Shown: one piece after another, positions 33,950 to 45,375 of the stretch
Layout: every line of letters begins with the position of its first letter
How positions within the stretch are numbered: the first letter of the stretch is position 1
Assembly (NCBI RefSeq): GCF_910592395.1
Contig: NC_088308.1
Coordinates: forward strand, 15,141,501-15,205,500
Length of the DNA stretch: 64,000 bases
Direction: 5' to 3'
DNA from: Lineus longissimus
Lineage: Eukaryota; Nemertea; Pilidiophora; Heteronemertea; Lineidae
Program-made: the position numbers and the translations under genes
The notes under the pieces: generated by a model
What the model was told of the DNA's origin: nothing
Database searches by the model: none
What the model saw: only the letters and a program-made list of their open reading frames with translations

Positions 33950-34802
33950 TTAACTTGAATCAACAAGATCATCATCGTCCTCTCTGATTTTTCCTGTGGA
34001 GTCTTTTATTTCTGTCTCCATGATTTTGAACCTATAGTCCTCAGCTGGGAGTGGTCCCTTAGAATTTGCAAAGCTGGCACCCGCTGGCAGGATAAAGTCC
34101 TCATTCATTTTGAAGGACAAGTTAGTGACAAAACGAAATTTATCGCCTTGCACAAGCACATCCCATGAGATTCCTAATAGGGAATCCAATGCCAGAAGGT
34201 TGCCCTTCTTGTAGGAAAATCTTGCTGGTCCAGAGTGGACCCCAAGATGTAAAATATCTAGGTCCATGTCAAACTGACATGGGCCTAGGTCTGTTTTTCG
34301 ATTTCTGCTCCTGCTGCGGAGCCCACATTGTATTAGATCCAATTTGATGGCAGCAGCGAGTTGGTGCCGCCGAAACGTAACCTTTGTTTAGCTGAATCAT
34401 TCTGCATTCGGCACGTCTCAATTGAATCTTTGATAACTGACATTGCTTCATTGCGAAACAGGTCATTTTTTCTCGCCGCCACCACCTTTGCTGATGCCAA
34501 TGACACCGTCACATCCAGAAAAAGGGAGTCCTCTTCGATTAGAGCGCCTTCAATAATCAGTGATCCATCCACTCTGCTGGTGATGGTGCGAATAAGGATA
34601 GCTGCATCCCCAATCCGGAAAACTGTCCCTTTCGCATCCACTGCCACAAGAAGTTTACAAGGGGCAACTGCTGGGGGTGTGCCAATACCATTCTCTCCAT
34701 TGTCGCAATTTGCCAAGTGGACAGGCACATCTGTACTGGCCACTGCATCTCTTGGTTGTTGTGAAACAGTATGCCTATGGTGCTTCTTTCTGATCTTTCG
34801 CT
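33950..34802 (-). CDS. Three-exon gene, exon 3 (possibly frameshifted)
   Basis: The acceptor CTTGTTTCAG is followed by AGCGAAAGATC at 34802 and keeps the frame of exon 2. Frame one encodes ERKIRKKHHRH, a linker, then a compact domain (APCKLLVAVDAKGTVFRIGD ... IIEGALIEEDSLFLDVTVSL) and stops at 34333. A second frame opens in the same region and runs to 33950: LGPCQFDMDLDILHLG, ISWDVLVQGDKFRFVTNLSF, ending in an acidic tail (REDDDDLVDSS). Either the gene ends at 34333, or a one-base change near 34340-34375 splits a longer protein. Product not recognised; possibly a nuclear protein, given the basic and acidic tracts and exon 1. Confidence 0.55.
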
Positions 34803-35167
34803 CTGAAACAAGACAATGAAAAGAATAATAAGTATAGTACAACCAAATTGAACAGCACTAGGCTGCATGTACTGCACCACATGGGTCCTGGCATTCTGCC
34901 CTGGGCTTGAGCTTGATCCTGCTTGGACAGAGTGGGGTTAGTAATGAAACAAAATGAATACGTGATATAATACACAACAAATCTGAGGATCTTAATGAAG
35001 ATGAAAATCCAATAACACAACAGATATTATTGATTTCAGCAGCATCCGGGAATCAGCAACTCATTTTGGATTGCATTTCACTTCATTGTAACCTTTGGCA
35101 TAACACAGTTGTTCACATCATTTTATTCAGCTTAAATATCAGACTGACTCTAAATCAATGTAATTAC

Positions 35168-35422
35168 CTTTATTGGCATCGGGTACACACAGGGCAGACA
35201 CTCCAAACTTTTGAAACTGATCAGTGTCCTCTTCCTTTACAGTAAATTCCCTTTTGAATCTATCCACAGTGAAGACAGTCACTGGATGAGGAAAGATGTC
35301 CTCTCCTTTCACGTAAGCTGTGGTCCCACGCTCAAGCTTCGAAAAAGTTGCCAGCTGGCCAAGGCTAGCCTCCTCACTGATAGCAGAGGGGTTAGGCCTA
35401 TCCTGCTCATTGAGTTTAAAAT
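35168..35422 (-). CDS. Three-exon gene, exon 2
   Basis: Acceptor ATAACTTGGAG, then 255 bases, then donor AAAG|GTAATT. It joins exon 1 in phase 1 and exon 3 in phase 1 without stops. It encodes DFKLNEQDRPNPSAISEEAS, then ATFSKLERGTTAYVKGEDIF, VTVFTVDRFKREFTVKEED and FGVSALCVPDANK. No known domain recognised. The matching phases of all three exons are the main support for the model. Confidence 0.6.
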
Positions 35423-35684
35423 CTCCAAGTTATTTTGAAAGAATCAGACGTTTTTAAAGTGTTCATATGAGCAAGTCCATGGCATGCGATTGTTAACACT
35501 TGATTGCATGGTCAAGATGGCTTAACTGTTGATAATACGTGAACAGTAATTTCCATCCAAAAGCCCATCTATGCATGGCAACAGCAGTTTATTAGAATCT
35601 GCAGATGGCAACCATATTGGGCATAGTTGTCTTTAGTAGAAAACATCTTTCACAAGATAAAACTCGGGCACAGAATGTCATCAA

Positions 35685-35798
35685 GACCAGTCAAGGGTTA
35701 AAATTCACGATGCTATCTGGCAGATAGCATCGCGAATTTTAACCCTCGCGATGCTATATCTGGCAGATAGCGTCGCGAATTTTAACCCTTGACTGGTC
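35685..35798. repeat. 114-bp nested palindrome
   Basis: GACCAGTCAAGGGTTAAAAT on the left reads as the reverse complement of ATTTTAACCCTTGACTGGTC on the right. The interior contains CGATGCTATCTGGCAGATAG and a near copy (GATGCTATATCTGGCAGATA), so the structure is a palindrome with two further inverted modules. It lies in the intron between exons 1 and 2 of the three-exon gene. Likely a foldback MITE; no target duplication was seen. Confidence 0.7.
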
Positions 35799-36424
35799 TC
35801 TGGGTCTGCTCTTTCCAGGGAGCGTAGGCCAAGAGCAAAGTGACCATAGGCCATAGATAGTTAAAAATGCAGAATGTAGGCCTACCACTCGGGAAACAAT
35901 TCCCTCAATGAAAAGACTTGGCAAAATCAAATGCTTTGAGAAAACCATTCAGATACCCTATTCTCAGGTAGGTCATACTTTCAACACTGGTAGGCCTAAC
36001 TATTTCACTAATGCTATCGCCAAAAGAAATCAGTCTTTTATGTTACGCTCATACGGAGGACATCATTATTAATAGAGAATGTTATGATATTATTGATGCA
36101 GTTCATCTAATTTTCTAATGGACTGAATAGTCAGTCAGTAAAGTCATCTGAAGGACAATCTTCGTTACATGCCATAGGCCTTAGTCTGTAAAAAAGGACA
36201 CATTAATTTCCAAGACTGAACTGTTTGTCCATATTCATTGATTCAAGTCCAGAGAGAATGATAAACTTAGGCAGCTATAGTTTATCCTATTTAGGCGCGG
36301 TGTATCATCAATGGGTGTGGTTGTATTACAACTCCATTAGATTTGTAGGCCTATCAAACACTGGGGCACTGAGATGGGAAATCGAAATCAAATTGAGAGA
36401 AGAATATTAATTATATAAACATAC

Positions 36425-36623
36425 CTGCAGTCCAAAGAGTTAAGGGGGCACGAACTTCTATTGCACTAACGCCGAGGTCCCATTCATTTGACCAGCCTAG
36501 GAAGTGGACGAAGTACCCTTTTTCTGTGATGCGCACTATACGGGCATCCTCCCATCTACCAAGTTGGTCCACAGCTTGGACACGCTGTCTGGGCTTTGCT
36601 TTACTTGATTCGTTCATATCCAT
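36425..36623 (-). CDS. Three-exon gene, exon 1 with Tudor/chromo-barrel-like domain
   Basis: ATG at 36623; donor CTGCAG|GTATGT at 36425. It encodes MDMNESSKAKPRQRVQAVDQ, LGRWEDARIVRITEKGYFVH and FLGWSNEWDLGVSAIEVRAP. The pattern of a hydrophobic strand, W-x-D-A, a V-x-F-x-G-W turn and N-E-W-D is that of Tudor/chromo-barrel folds, which often bind methylated lysine in chromatin proteins. The domain is at the N-terminus and short (about 45 residues). Which methyl mark, if any, cannot be told. No promoter was identified in 36624-36825. Confidence 0.6.
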
Positions 36624-37013
36624 AGCTAACTGAAATTTTACTCGCGGTCAGGAGACATATTATACTTCTGACTTCCCTAAGACACACAACTTTCTCCCAA
36701 ATATCAGCATGATGAGGACTAATTTACTGTGATGAGGCAAAATTAGCAGTAATTTGGTCGACTACAAGGCAACCAGGATGTGATAGCAAGATCGGTTATG
36801 TAACAACATATGTTGACCTCAGCTTTTGGTCGGGCAACTCAGCAGGAGGTTACCTGGCACAGATAAGCTGAGAGCTAAAGTCAATAAACTATTCCTCAGA
36901 AACTCTCCCCTCATCAAATATCCATCCCCGGCATCTAAGGCATTTTCCATTAGTTGGTGGGGGATGGTTAGGAGAGAATTTTTACAGGGCTGGTTTCCTC
37001 ATGAGTTATTGAA

Positions 37014-37222
37014 ACAACCTATATTTCTTCAATAAAACTTGGTTTTATGGCTAATAAACTAAATTTATTTGAAAGAAATATTGTTTTTTTTAAAACAACC
37101 TATATTTTTTTTCTAATAAACCAGGTTGTTTGAAAAAATGTAAGTTCATCTGTAAAAAACAATATTCTTTCCTCATAAAGTAAGATTTTTCCAGAAATCT
37201 ATATTTCATGATAAAAATACTG
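37014..37222 (+). repeat. A/T-rich repeat built of degenerate TATATTT-CAATAAA-TTGGTTT motifs
   Basis: AACAACCTATATTTCTTCAA and following bases recur in inverted orientation at 42345-42505. The block contains several internal degenerate copies (CAACCTATAT, AATAAACCAGG). Not coding. It may be a foldback-type terminus or an old satellite. Confidence 0.55.
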
Positions 37223-37225
37223 GTT

Positions 37226-38338
37226 AGCTCACCTCTTAGCAGAGGTGAGCTTATCCCATACCGTGGCGTCCGTCGTCCGTCGTCGTCGTCCGTCGTCCGT
37301 TAGCAGGGCACGTTTCGTAACTGTTAGAGCTATTGAGTTGAAACTTGGTACACATGTACCCTTATGTAATGACACCTTGGAGACCAAGTTTCGGTCCGAT
37401 TCGTTTTATGGTTTGGCCACCAGGGGGCCAAACGTTAAAAGTGAAAATATGCAATATCTCCCTTACTTCTAGCAAAGGTGCATCATATATCCTCCGGGTT
37501 TTTGATTTGACCTCCTTTTCAAGGTCACAGAGGTCAAATGGTGTAAATTGGCCGTAAGGATGTAACGATGGCACGTTTCAAAACTGCAATGACTATTGAT
37601 ACCAAATTTGGTACACATTTACCCCTTAGTCAGGTGATCTCAGGGACCAAAGTTTGGTCCAATATGATTCACCACTTGACCACCAGGGGGCAAAATCCAA
37701 AAACCTTAAAAATTTGATTTTTCCTCAACTTCTTGCCCGATTGCCACCAATTTGATATCATGGGTACATCTAACCACCATACAGTATATGTGACACAGGT
37801 TTTTAATTTGGCCTTCTTGTCAAGGTCACAGAGGTCAAATGGCATAAATTCGCCGTCAGGCCGTAACTATGGCACGTTTCTTAACTGCAATGACTATTGA
37901 TCAGAAATTAAGTACACATGTACCCCTTGGTCAGGTGATCTCAGGTACCGAAGTTTGGTGCGATCTGATTTGCCGTTTGGCCTCCAGGGAGGGGGCCAAA
38001 TCCTAAGTTCTTCAAAATGCCATTATTCCTAGTAATGACTTGCCCGATTGGCACCAATTTTATATGAATGAATGAATGAATGAAAAGCATTTATAGGTGG
38101 CGCCTTTCCATATCATAGGTACATCTAATTCTAACAACCATTCAATGTGTCACCCGGGTCTTCTTTGATTTGACCTACTTTTCAAGGTCACAGAGGTCGA
38201 ATGTACTGTAAATTGGCCATTTTGGGGAAATTGTAATTGCTTGGACCTACATCAAATCTAACACTACATGACACAATACCATGCTCTTTATCCATCTTTC
38301 CTCCACATGAGGTGAGCACAATGGCCCTTGCCATTTCA
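37226..38338 (+). mobile_element. HINE-like repeat, family B copy 3
   Basis: Full copy with the perfect 5' hairpin AGCTCACCTCTTAGCAGAGG, a short (GTC)n tract, ~300-bp units and the 3' end GGTGAGCACAATGGCCC then CATTTCA. It lacks about 55 bases present in copy 1 near 24120, and it carries a 44-base insertion at 38066-38109. A family A element follows with only TTTTT between them. Confidence 0.8.
38066..38109 (-). mobile_element. 44-bp non-LTR retrotransposon tail insertion
   Basis: Relative to family B copy 1 (around 24753) this copy has an extra GAATGAATGAATGAATGAAA, then AGCATTTATAGGTGGCGCC and TTTCC, flanked by ATAT on both sides. Read on the minus strand it is a short 3' end finishing in (CATT)n, as in CR1/L2-type tails. 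An extreme 5' truncation with a 4-bp target duplication. Confidence 0.65.
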
Positions 38339-38343
38339 TTTTT

Positions 38344-38397
38344 GGCTCACCGTAGGGGAGTCTATACGATACCGCAGTGTCCGTCGTCCGTCGTCGT

Positions 38398-38435
<38 letters not shown>

Positions 38436-39701
38436 CGTCGTATCCTAGTTCAAAAACAGTGGCACGTTTTTTAACCGCTAGGCTTATGAACTTAAAACTT
38501 TGTACACAGCACCCCCTAGGTCAGGTGATCTCTGACACTGAATTTCGGTCCGATCTGATTCTCAACTTGGCCACCAGGGGGCCAAATGTCGATATCTAAA
38601 AAGTGTGATATCGCGCTTATTAGTGACTTGTTTTCGATGAAACTTTTGTTGTAGGTACTCATAGCAAATATACATCTTATATCATACGGGTTTTTAATTT
38701 GACCTACTTTTCAAGGTCACAGAGGTCATATGGCGTAAATTGGCCGTTAGAGTGTAAACTATGGCACGTTTCTTAACCACTAAAGCTATGAACTTGAAAC
38801 TTGGTACATATAACCCCCTATATCACATAGCCTCTGGTGCTGAATTTCAGTTTGATCTGATTCTCAACTTTGCCACCAGGGGGCCAAAAGTGGAAATCTA
38901 AAAAGTGTGATATCTCGCTTGTGACTTGTTTTCGATAAAATTTTTATGGTAGGTACCCATAGGAAGAGTACATCACATATCTTACGGGTTTTCAATTTGA
39001 CGTACTTTTCAAGGTCACAGAGGTCATATGGCGTAAATTGGCCATTAGAGTGTAAACTATGGCATGTTTCTTAACCAGTAAAGCTATGAACTTGAAACTT
39101 GGTGCATATAACCCCCTACATCAGATAACCTCTGATGCCGAATTTTGGCTCGATCTGATTTTTTATTCGGCCACCAGGGGGCCATAATGGAAAAAGTAAG
39201 AAGTGCAATATCTTGCTTATTTTTAGTGATTCGTTTTCAATAACATTTTTATGGTAGGTTCTCCTAGCAAGGATACATCACATATCATATGAGTTTTTGA
39301 TCTGACCTGCTTTTCAAGGTCACAGAGGTCAAATGGCGTAAATTTGTCGTTTGATTGTAACTATGGCACGTTTCTTAACCACTAAAGCTTTGAACTTGAA
39401 ATTTGATACACATGACTCCCTACGTCATGTAACCTCGGACACCGAATTTCGATCTGATCTGGTACTCAACTTGGCCACCAGGAGACCAAAACTAAACTAG
39501 GTAAAAAGTGCAATATCTCGTTTATTATTGACTTGTTTTTGATGATATTCTTATGGTACTTACTCCAAGCAACGATACATCACATGTCATACCGACTTTG
39601 GTTTGACCTGTATACTATACATGTACAATGTTTCTTAATCTGGATGAATTACAAAGCACCAAATATCTATACGGTGAGCACAATGGCCCCTGGCCGTTTC
39701 A
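38344..39701 (+). mobile_element. HINE-like repeat, family A copy 7
   Basis: 5' end GGCTCACCGTAGGGGAGTC, a (TCG)n tract at about 38385-38440, four ~300-bp units, 3' end ACGGTGAGCACAATGGCCC and GGCCGTTTCA. Inserted directly at the end of the family B element at 37226-38338, giving a head-to-tail pair. Confidence 0.8.
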
Positions 39702-39740
39702 TTCAACACAAAATCTGTATTTTATCGCCAAAGATGTAAG

Positions 39741-40150
39741 TTTTCACACCGAAATGTCCATTTATTCAATAAAACTTGGTTTATCAACAACCAAGTGTAT
39801 CTTAAAAAAACAAGTTTATGTCTAATAAAATAAGGGCATAAAACCTGGTCATTTTCCAGCAATGGCAGGCCTAGCACACTCTGTTTTGAATAGAGGGTGA
39901 CACAATCATCCCTATTGTTTGAGATGGGAGAGGTGTGAATTAACCGGGCAATTAAAGTTGTGGTTCCACTACAGGGTTTAGATCCGTTTCTATCGGATCC
40001 GCATGAGGTCCGAACTTCGCTTAGTCCGGACTAACGAAGGTGGTGCAGTTCGACTACACCGACTATTAGACATAAACTAGTTTTTTTAAGATACACTTGG
40101 TTGTTGATAAACCAAGTTTTATTGAATAAATGGACATTTCGGTGTGAAAA
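39741..40150. repeat. Inverted repeat pair, 85-bp arms
   Basis: 39741-39825 (TTTTCACACCGAAATGTCCA ... GTTTATGTCTAA) is the near-perfect reverse complement of 40066-40150. The 240-base spacer contains the left terminus of the GTTGTGG element, so the right arm lies inside that element and the left arm outside. The arms share the CAATAAAACTTGGTTTAT motif with the A/T-rich repeats at 37014 and 42345. Confidence 0.7.
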
Positions 40151-40911
40151 CTATGGTAAGTTAACAAGTACGGCAACAAGCGGTGCCACGCTATGCGCGT
40201 TAGGTCTTTGGATGACCAAGTTCAGTCAATTCTTTTGCTATTTAAGCTACACTTTCGTGTCTTTAGGCCGAAGTTACATAGACCTCATTCGTTCATTTCC
40301 CAGGACTCATTTTCCCCTTTTGCTTTCGTTCCCCTGTAAAAGCACGGCCTTGTGGCGTGCATTCACCGAGGAATGAAAGAAAAACCCGGAAAGTGACTCG
40401 TGGTAAATGAACGAATGAGGTCTATGTAACTTCGGCCTTACAGGTCCCATTTAGTTGGGCCTGAATGTCCTCACGCTCCCAAATGGTAAGAATAGCGAGG
40501 GTTTCCACCTCTGTCCATGAACAGTGAGCCATAGTTACGATAAAGCACTAGAATTTACTTAAATCAAGAATTGAATTATGAAATAACAACGAATTAGAAT
40601 TGACTGAAATCCCGCGTGTTTGTTTTGACACAACCAACACTTCCACTTATGCGCAATACGTTCACATTGACACACCACCTGTAGCTGTACTTAGTAACTT
40701 GATCATAATCCGGACTAACGCGGTTCCATTACAGGTAATTTCTGCTTTAGATCCGGGTCTATTCTAAGTTCGGCTATAAATCCGCTTGTCCTATCCAAAC
40801 TTGATAAGACCGCTCTTAGTGAGATCCGGACTTGTGTAGTCCGGATTAGCTGTATTGGAAGCACAACTAATTCGGATGTAGTCCGCACTTGGCTGTAGTG
40901 GAACCGCAACT
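39956..40911. mobile_element. Non-autonomous DNA element with AGTTGYGGTTCCAC termini
   Basis: 956 bp between AGTTGTGGTTCCACTACAG and its inverted counterpart CTGTAGTGGAACCGCAACT (19 bp, one mismatch). Subterminal regions are rich in TCCGGACTAA-like palindromic motifs (around 40020 and 40710-40880). No ORF. The target duplication is not clear. A Tourist-like MITE sits inside. The element at 45376-45815 has related ends. Confidence 0.6.
40266..40437. mobile_element. Tourist-like (PIF/Harbinger) MITE
   Basis: 172 bp with perfect 33-bp terminal inverted repeats starting GGCCGAAGTTACATAGACCT, flanked by TTA on both sides (40263-40265, 40438-40440). A TTA target and GG-starting termini are typical of PIF/Harbinger MITEs. 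No mismatches in the arms implies a young insertion. Confidence 0.8.
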
Positions 40912-43446
40912 ATTGTGTCCTGTACAGTGATTCATGACAGACAATAAAATGTAAGGTTTTTGATAATTATGGGTCAAATAAATGAACCAAAATTTACGAA
41001 AACTTCACAAATGATTTACACAAGTGGTTACTCATTGACAGTTTGCTAAATTTTAATCTATTCTAATTGAAAAGGAATATTTTTCGCATATTTGTGGGAA
41101 CCCCCCCCCCCCTATGGCAACATGGTTTTTTTATCCAATAAAGCTGAAATCTTGAGAATATAATGCCAAGAGTACTATCACCCATGTCTGAAGTCGGGAA
41201 TTCATATCAAATGAGTAGTTTCAGGGCTAGCGCAGCTAGAAAAGCCCCCAAATCACGATTTCTTAAGAATTTTCACTACAGGCTATCAGCTAAGCATTAC
41301 ATATTGACCAACATTTTCAACCTATAGATGGTTACATCTAATTTCCATCCAAATCGCTCCATTTTTTGTCTGCAAATACCTTGACATATATAGAATTGTG
41401 TCAGAAGTTGGGAGTCAGGATTATTTTAAGACCTGCCTGAAGAGCCAACTTTAGTGATATTTCCTATGCATTTTCCACTAGGCCTGCCAGGGCCAGTTAA
41501 AGGGAATGGCCCGCCAAAAAATGGGGAGTTTTGGACGGCCCGGTCAAAACCTTAGGCGGGAATAAGGTTTCATTGATAAATATAAGGAGTTTCAAGGCCC
41601 CCAAATCACTTGTAAGGTTCAATAGATACTGGCCTTTCATTGGTTTACCGTCTGCGTATCATTTACATACTCTCATTTTGAAAAATATGACAATATTTAC
41701 GATCACGTTATTGATTTTTGCAACATTTTCGGTAACGCGCCTCTTGCGGATCTGTAAGGTACCATTCGGATGCTTGAAAAATGCTTGTCTCGTCGATTCG
41801 CTCGCGGATAAACGCATCAGGCTGACTGCAGCAACTTTTAATTGTTGGAGACAGAGAAGGAAGGAATATGATTATCAGTTTGATGAAAACTTTGCAAAGT
41901 TTCTTCTTGGGACTCGAAATCCATACTACTATTCTCTCCATTTTCCATTTTCTCCTCTCTCCAACTCACTACTATCGCTATTGACTGCGTAACATACACT
42001 AACATTCTTTCGCTATCATTGCTAACTTCATTTACTAGAACACTGGGCTCTTTGTAGCCGATTATGTAACCCATAGTGGAAACACCTGACAGCCTCGCCC
42101 GGCATGATCCACGTGCTACTGGCATATTTATAACTCGTAGTAAATAAGGTTGTAAAAATATGCAAATGAGATGCCGTATATGGAAACCATGACGTCACTA
42201 AGCAGTTCTTATTTCTGCTACGGGTGGCGCTGTTGCTTGCTTCTGGAGGCGCTATTCAACCTCTTTAAGCACGTGTACTCAGTAACTTAATTGGCCAGGC
42301 CCGCAATGAATAGCTGGTATTCTCTCTGAAACTTCACTTTGATGGACATAAACCTAGTTTATTAGGAAAGAATATAGGTTTTATTGAAACAACTTGGTTT
42401 ATTTGGAGAAAATAGAGGTGGTTTTTGAAAAAATAATATTTCTTTCCAATAAACTAAGCTTATTAGCCATAAAACCATGTTTTCTTGAAGAAATATAGAT
42501 TGTTTGACACTCCGTGCAAATTGATATATTTAAGGTGGGAGCGCGGATCTTATTCCTGATCAAAAATGTACCATGTCTACTACACACCATAAATGCTCCT
42601 GGAGTATGGAATTTACTTCTTGTGAATTCTTAGTTCTAGTTTTATCTGTGGACACTTCTCAAGATACTCCACAGGATACCTGAACTTTTAATTAGAGCTA
42701 CATTTCAAGGTCAGAAATGTCATTATTGGTTTCTGGGGTATTATGTCATTAAAGGCCATAACTCAAGGTATTTTGCCATTTCCTGCTGTAAGACGATTTC
42801 AAAAGTGCACCTAACAATTTATATAATACAGAAAACCCCATGCAATTTGCTCTATCCATTTTGAAGATATAGCCTTTCAGGTGTTTGACAACTAGATCAC
42901 CTAATCAGGCTAGCAACTGGCTTGTTAGAGCCAGGCGGCGGGTTCACCAAAGTTGTGATGTAGTTCAGGCTATTGCCTTACTTGGGAGGACACATATAAT
43001 GCTCTTAAAATTGATATATGAAGTCTGTTTTTCATTGACATTTTCAATGTTCAAGTATGAAAGCATACTTTTGCCCATGATAAATGAGTTTATTGTATTC
43101 CAAAAATATTTTAATTAAATATTTTAATTTTTTGGGAAAACCGGTTACATTTATTTTAGAAGTCAAATCTCACATCTAGAAAGTGTTATTTGAGCTTATT
43201 CATGAAGTGGGGAAACAGGATCAATGCCAAAAAAAACATAGACCCCACAAATATGGTCCAATTAGGTTTTCTAGACAATTTAGGCAAATTTATAGAACTT
43301 AATTAATTTTTCAAATTCGATTCTTTTTACAGAAAATTGCATCAAATACATCAATTTATACAATACTTAAACTATCATAATGTATTTCTAATTCAAAGCT
43401 ACGATATACCTTTTAATAAAGTAAGGTAATACAGACAAATTTATAC
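40912..43446. other. Intergenic, mostly unrecognised
   Basis: Contains the inverted copy of the 37.0-kb A/T-rich repeat at about 42345-42505 and a C12 run near 41102. Open frames at 41531-41992 (plus) and 41838-42125 (minus) show no known domain and were not called. Confidence 0.4.
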
Positions 43447-43605
43447 GTTCATCCTCCACTTCCTCATCACTTTCGTCCGAATGATCACTCTCATTATGAT
43501 CTATGGCTCGAACATGTACGGCTCAACGTTTAAATATCCTTCTCTATCGACCAAAACATCCTCAAATTCACTGCTCTCACTCTCTGAACTGTATGCGGAA
43601 GCCAT
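43447..43605 (-). pseudogene. P2X7 C-terminal-domain-like gene, first exon with frameshift
   Basis: ATG at 43605 opens MASAYSSESESSEFEDVLVD, then GYLNVEPYMFEP and a stop. One base out of frame the exon continues DHNESDHSDESDEEVED to a GTATAA donor at 43446. Acidic Ser-rich N-termini ending in PYxFEP are typical of the many invertebrate genes carrying a P2X7 cytoplasmic (ballast) type domain. The Cys-rich domain itself was not found downstream. Recognised by pattern only. Confidence 0.45.
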
Positions 43606-45375
43606 CTTGCTTTGTTCTGAATAGCCTGATCTACGTCATCAACAAATCCCTAGCGGCCACATGTGGAACTAATCTAAAGTTGTGTGTGGTGGGAAATTCA
43701 AATAGTTTAAAATTGAAAATTGAAATAACTAAATAATGACTTTATTATCAGAATTTTTTTAATGTCTGGGATCTTGTTTTTTTAACCCTCAACATATTTC
43801 ATGAGTATCAAGCATGTTTCAAACCTAGATATATGGCCTTTAACTGTTTATGCTGGGCTTTTCATCTTTGTTAGGTATGGGGATGTAATAACAGTAGAAC
43901 AGAAAAATTGTGCAGCGAAAAAATTCCACGAAGTCCTAACGATGGACATATTTGCGGCAGAATATTTCTGCGATTCAAGAATTTTTTTCTGCAACAAAAT
44001 TAAAGCTGTTTATTTTGACATAAAACTCTTGGTGTATTCGCGCAGTAGTATGAATGTTGCCATTATGGTTAACAGTGTCGAGTAATTAAGCCTATAGCAT
44101 TGCGGGCAGAAAAAGTCTGCAGACTGGGGAGTTTCTCAAGAGTCAAAATAATTTAGTTTATAAATTTAAGAGCTTTAAGGGACCATCTCAACAGTTGCTT
44201 TTTACCCACCATGTTTAGTAACAACGATAGTCGTAATCACCCTTGGATCATCTCAGATAGCCGTTTACATGTGTAAATGGTTTCTGGCATGACACGTTTT
44301 AGCTCAAATGAGGGTTAGGGGAGGTTGAGAGTAGATGAACAACGTGAGATTAATATAATACATTAAAAACTTGTTAAATGCAGTAAATTGAGGTAAGTTG
44401 GATTAAAGTACATTATCCTTAACCATCTACACAGATTACATCAAACATGTTGGACACTTGCTGTCAAAGCTTCAGCCGTGCACACTGCCACAGAGATTAC
44501 TACGAAGTGCTCAAAGCATGTGGAAGATAGTGACTGGGAAGTCGCAGATTCCAGTGGACAATAACCATGATAGCTGACGCCAGACAGATGTAGTTCAGGA
44601 ATGCAACAAGGACATTTATGCAAAACTTAGCAACAGAACTTCCCACTCAAAAACTGTTATTTTCTCTGTGTGATCTTTTCTGATTGCTTCAATAGGTTAA
44701 TATGCTGTTTGTTAAATGAATTGAAATTTGTGATTTCTGAATTTATAATTTGTCAGTTATATTTAAAGTAAGGTGGTGCAATTACCGGTATAGCCCTGAT
44801 AAAAAGATAGCAGTGCAGAAAACAGCTGGCAGTTACATTGACCCTTTTCCTGCAGGTGAGGTGCACAGTACGTCATGTACATGGGCATATTATGTGCGAA
44901 TGACGTGCTAGTGGCCGATGGTTTCGGCCAGTGGCCTGGTCATGATATACTGAAAAAAAACAGACAATAAAGATTCGTGACGTTTATGTGTTATGGAATG
45001 GCCGGTACTAAAGACAGGATATACGATATACTCTGTTTTACACATTAAGAAGTCAGTCCCAAGAGTGTGCTGAGAACATGATTGACAGGTAACACAGCCC
45101 AATGCTATGCTCCATTGGCTACCAGAATGGTACATTTGCAATGGTTGTTATTTCTAACAGATGGTTATTAATCTTTTGATTGATCAGCTAGGTCTATGTA
45201 ATTTTCAGGTTCAGTTTCAAGGGGGGGGACATAGTTTGTCGGAAGAAATGGCATGGACCATCTTTAAGGTGCCGGTTGGGTTCCATACTCAAGTCCAGTA
45301 CAACGTCAGGAATGCAAGGTTGTCGCAAATGTTGTCTGTACATGTATGATCATTGTGATTGTAATGTGTTACAAC
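43606..45375. other. Intergenic, nothing recognised
   Basis: Short open frames on both strands show no family features. No repeats beyond low-complexity A/T runs. Confidence 0.4.

Noticed and set aside
34361-34819. 152-codon plus-strand frame opposite exon 3 of the three-exon gene
   Set aside because: Antisense shadow; the minus strand has matching splice phases.
41531-41992. 153-codon plus-strand frame and the 95-codon minus-strand frame opposite it (41838-42125)
   Set aside because: No recognisable domain, no clear splice signals, and both strands are open by chance.
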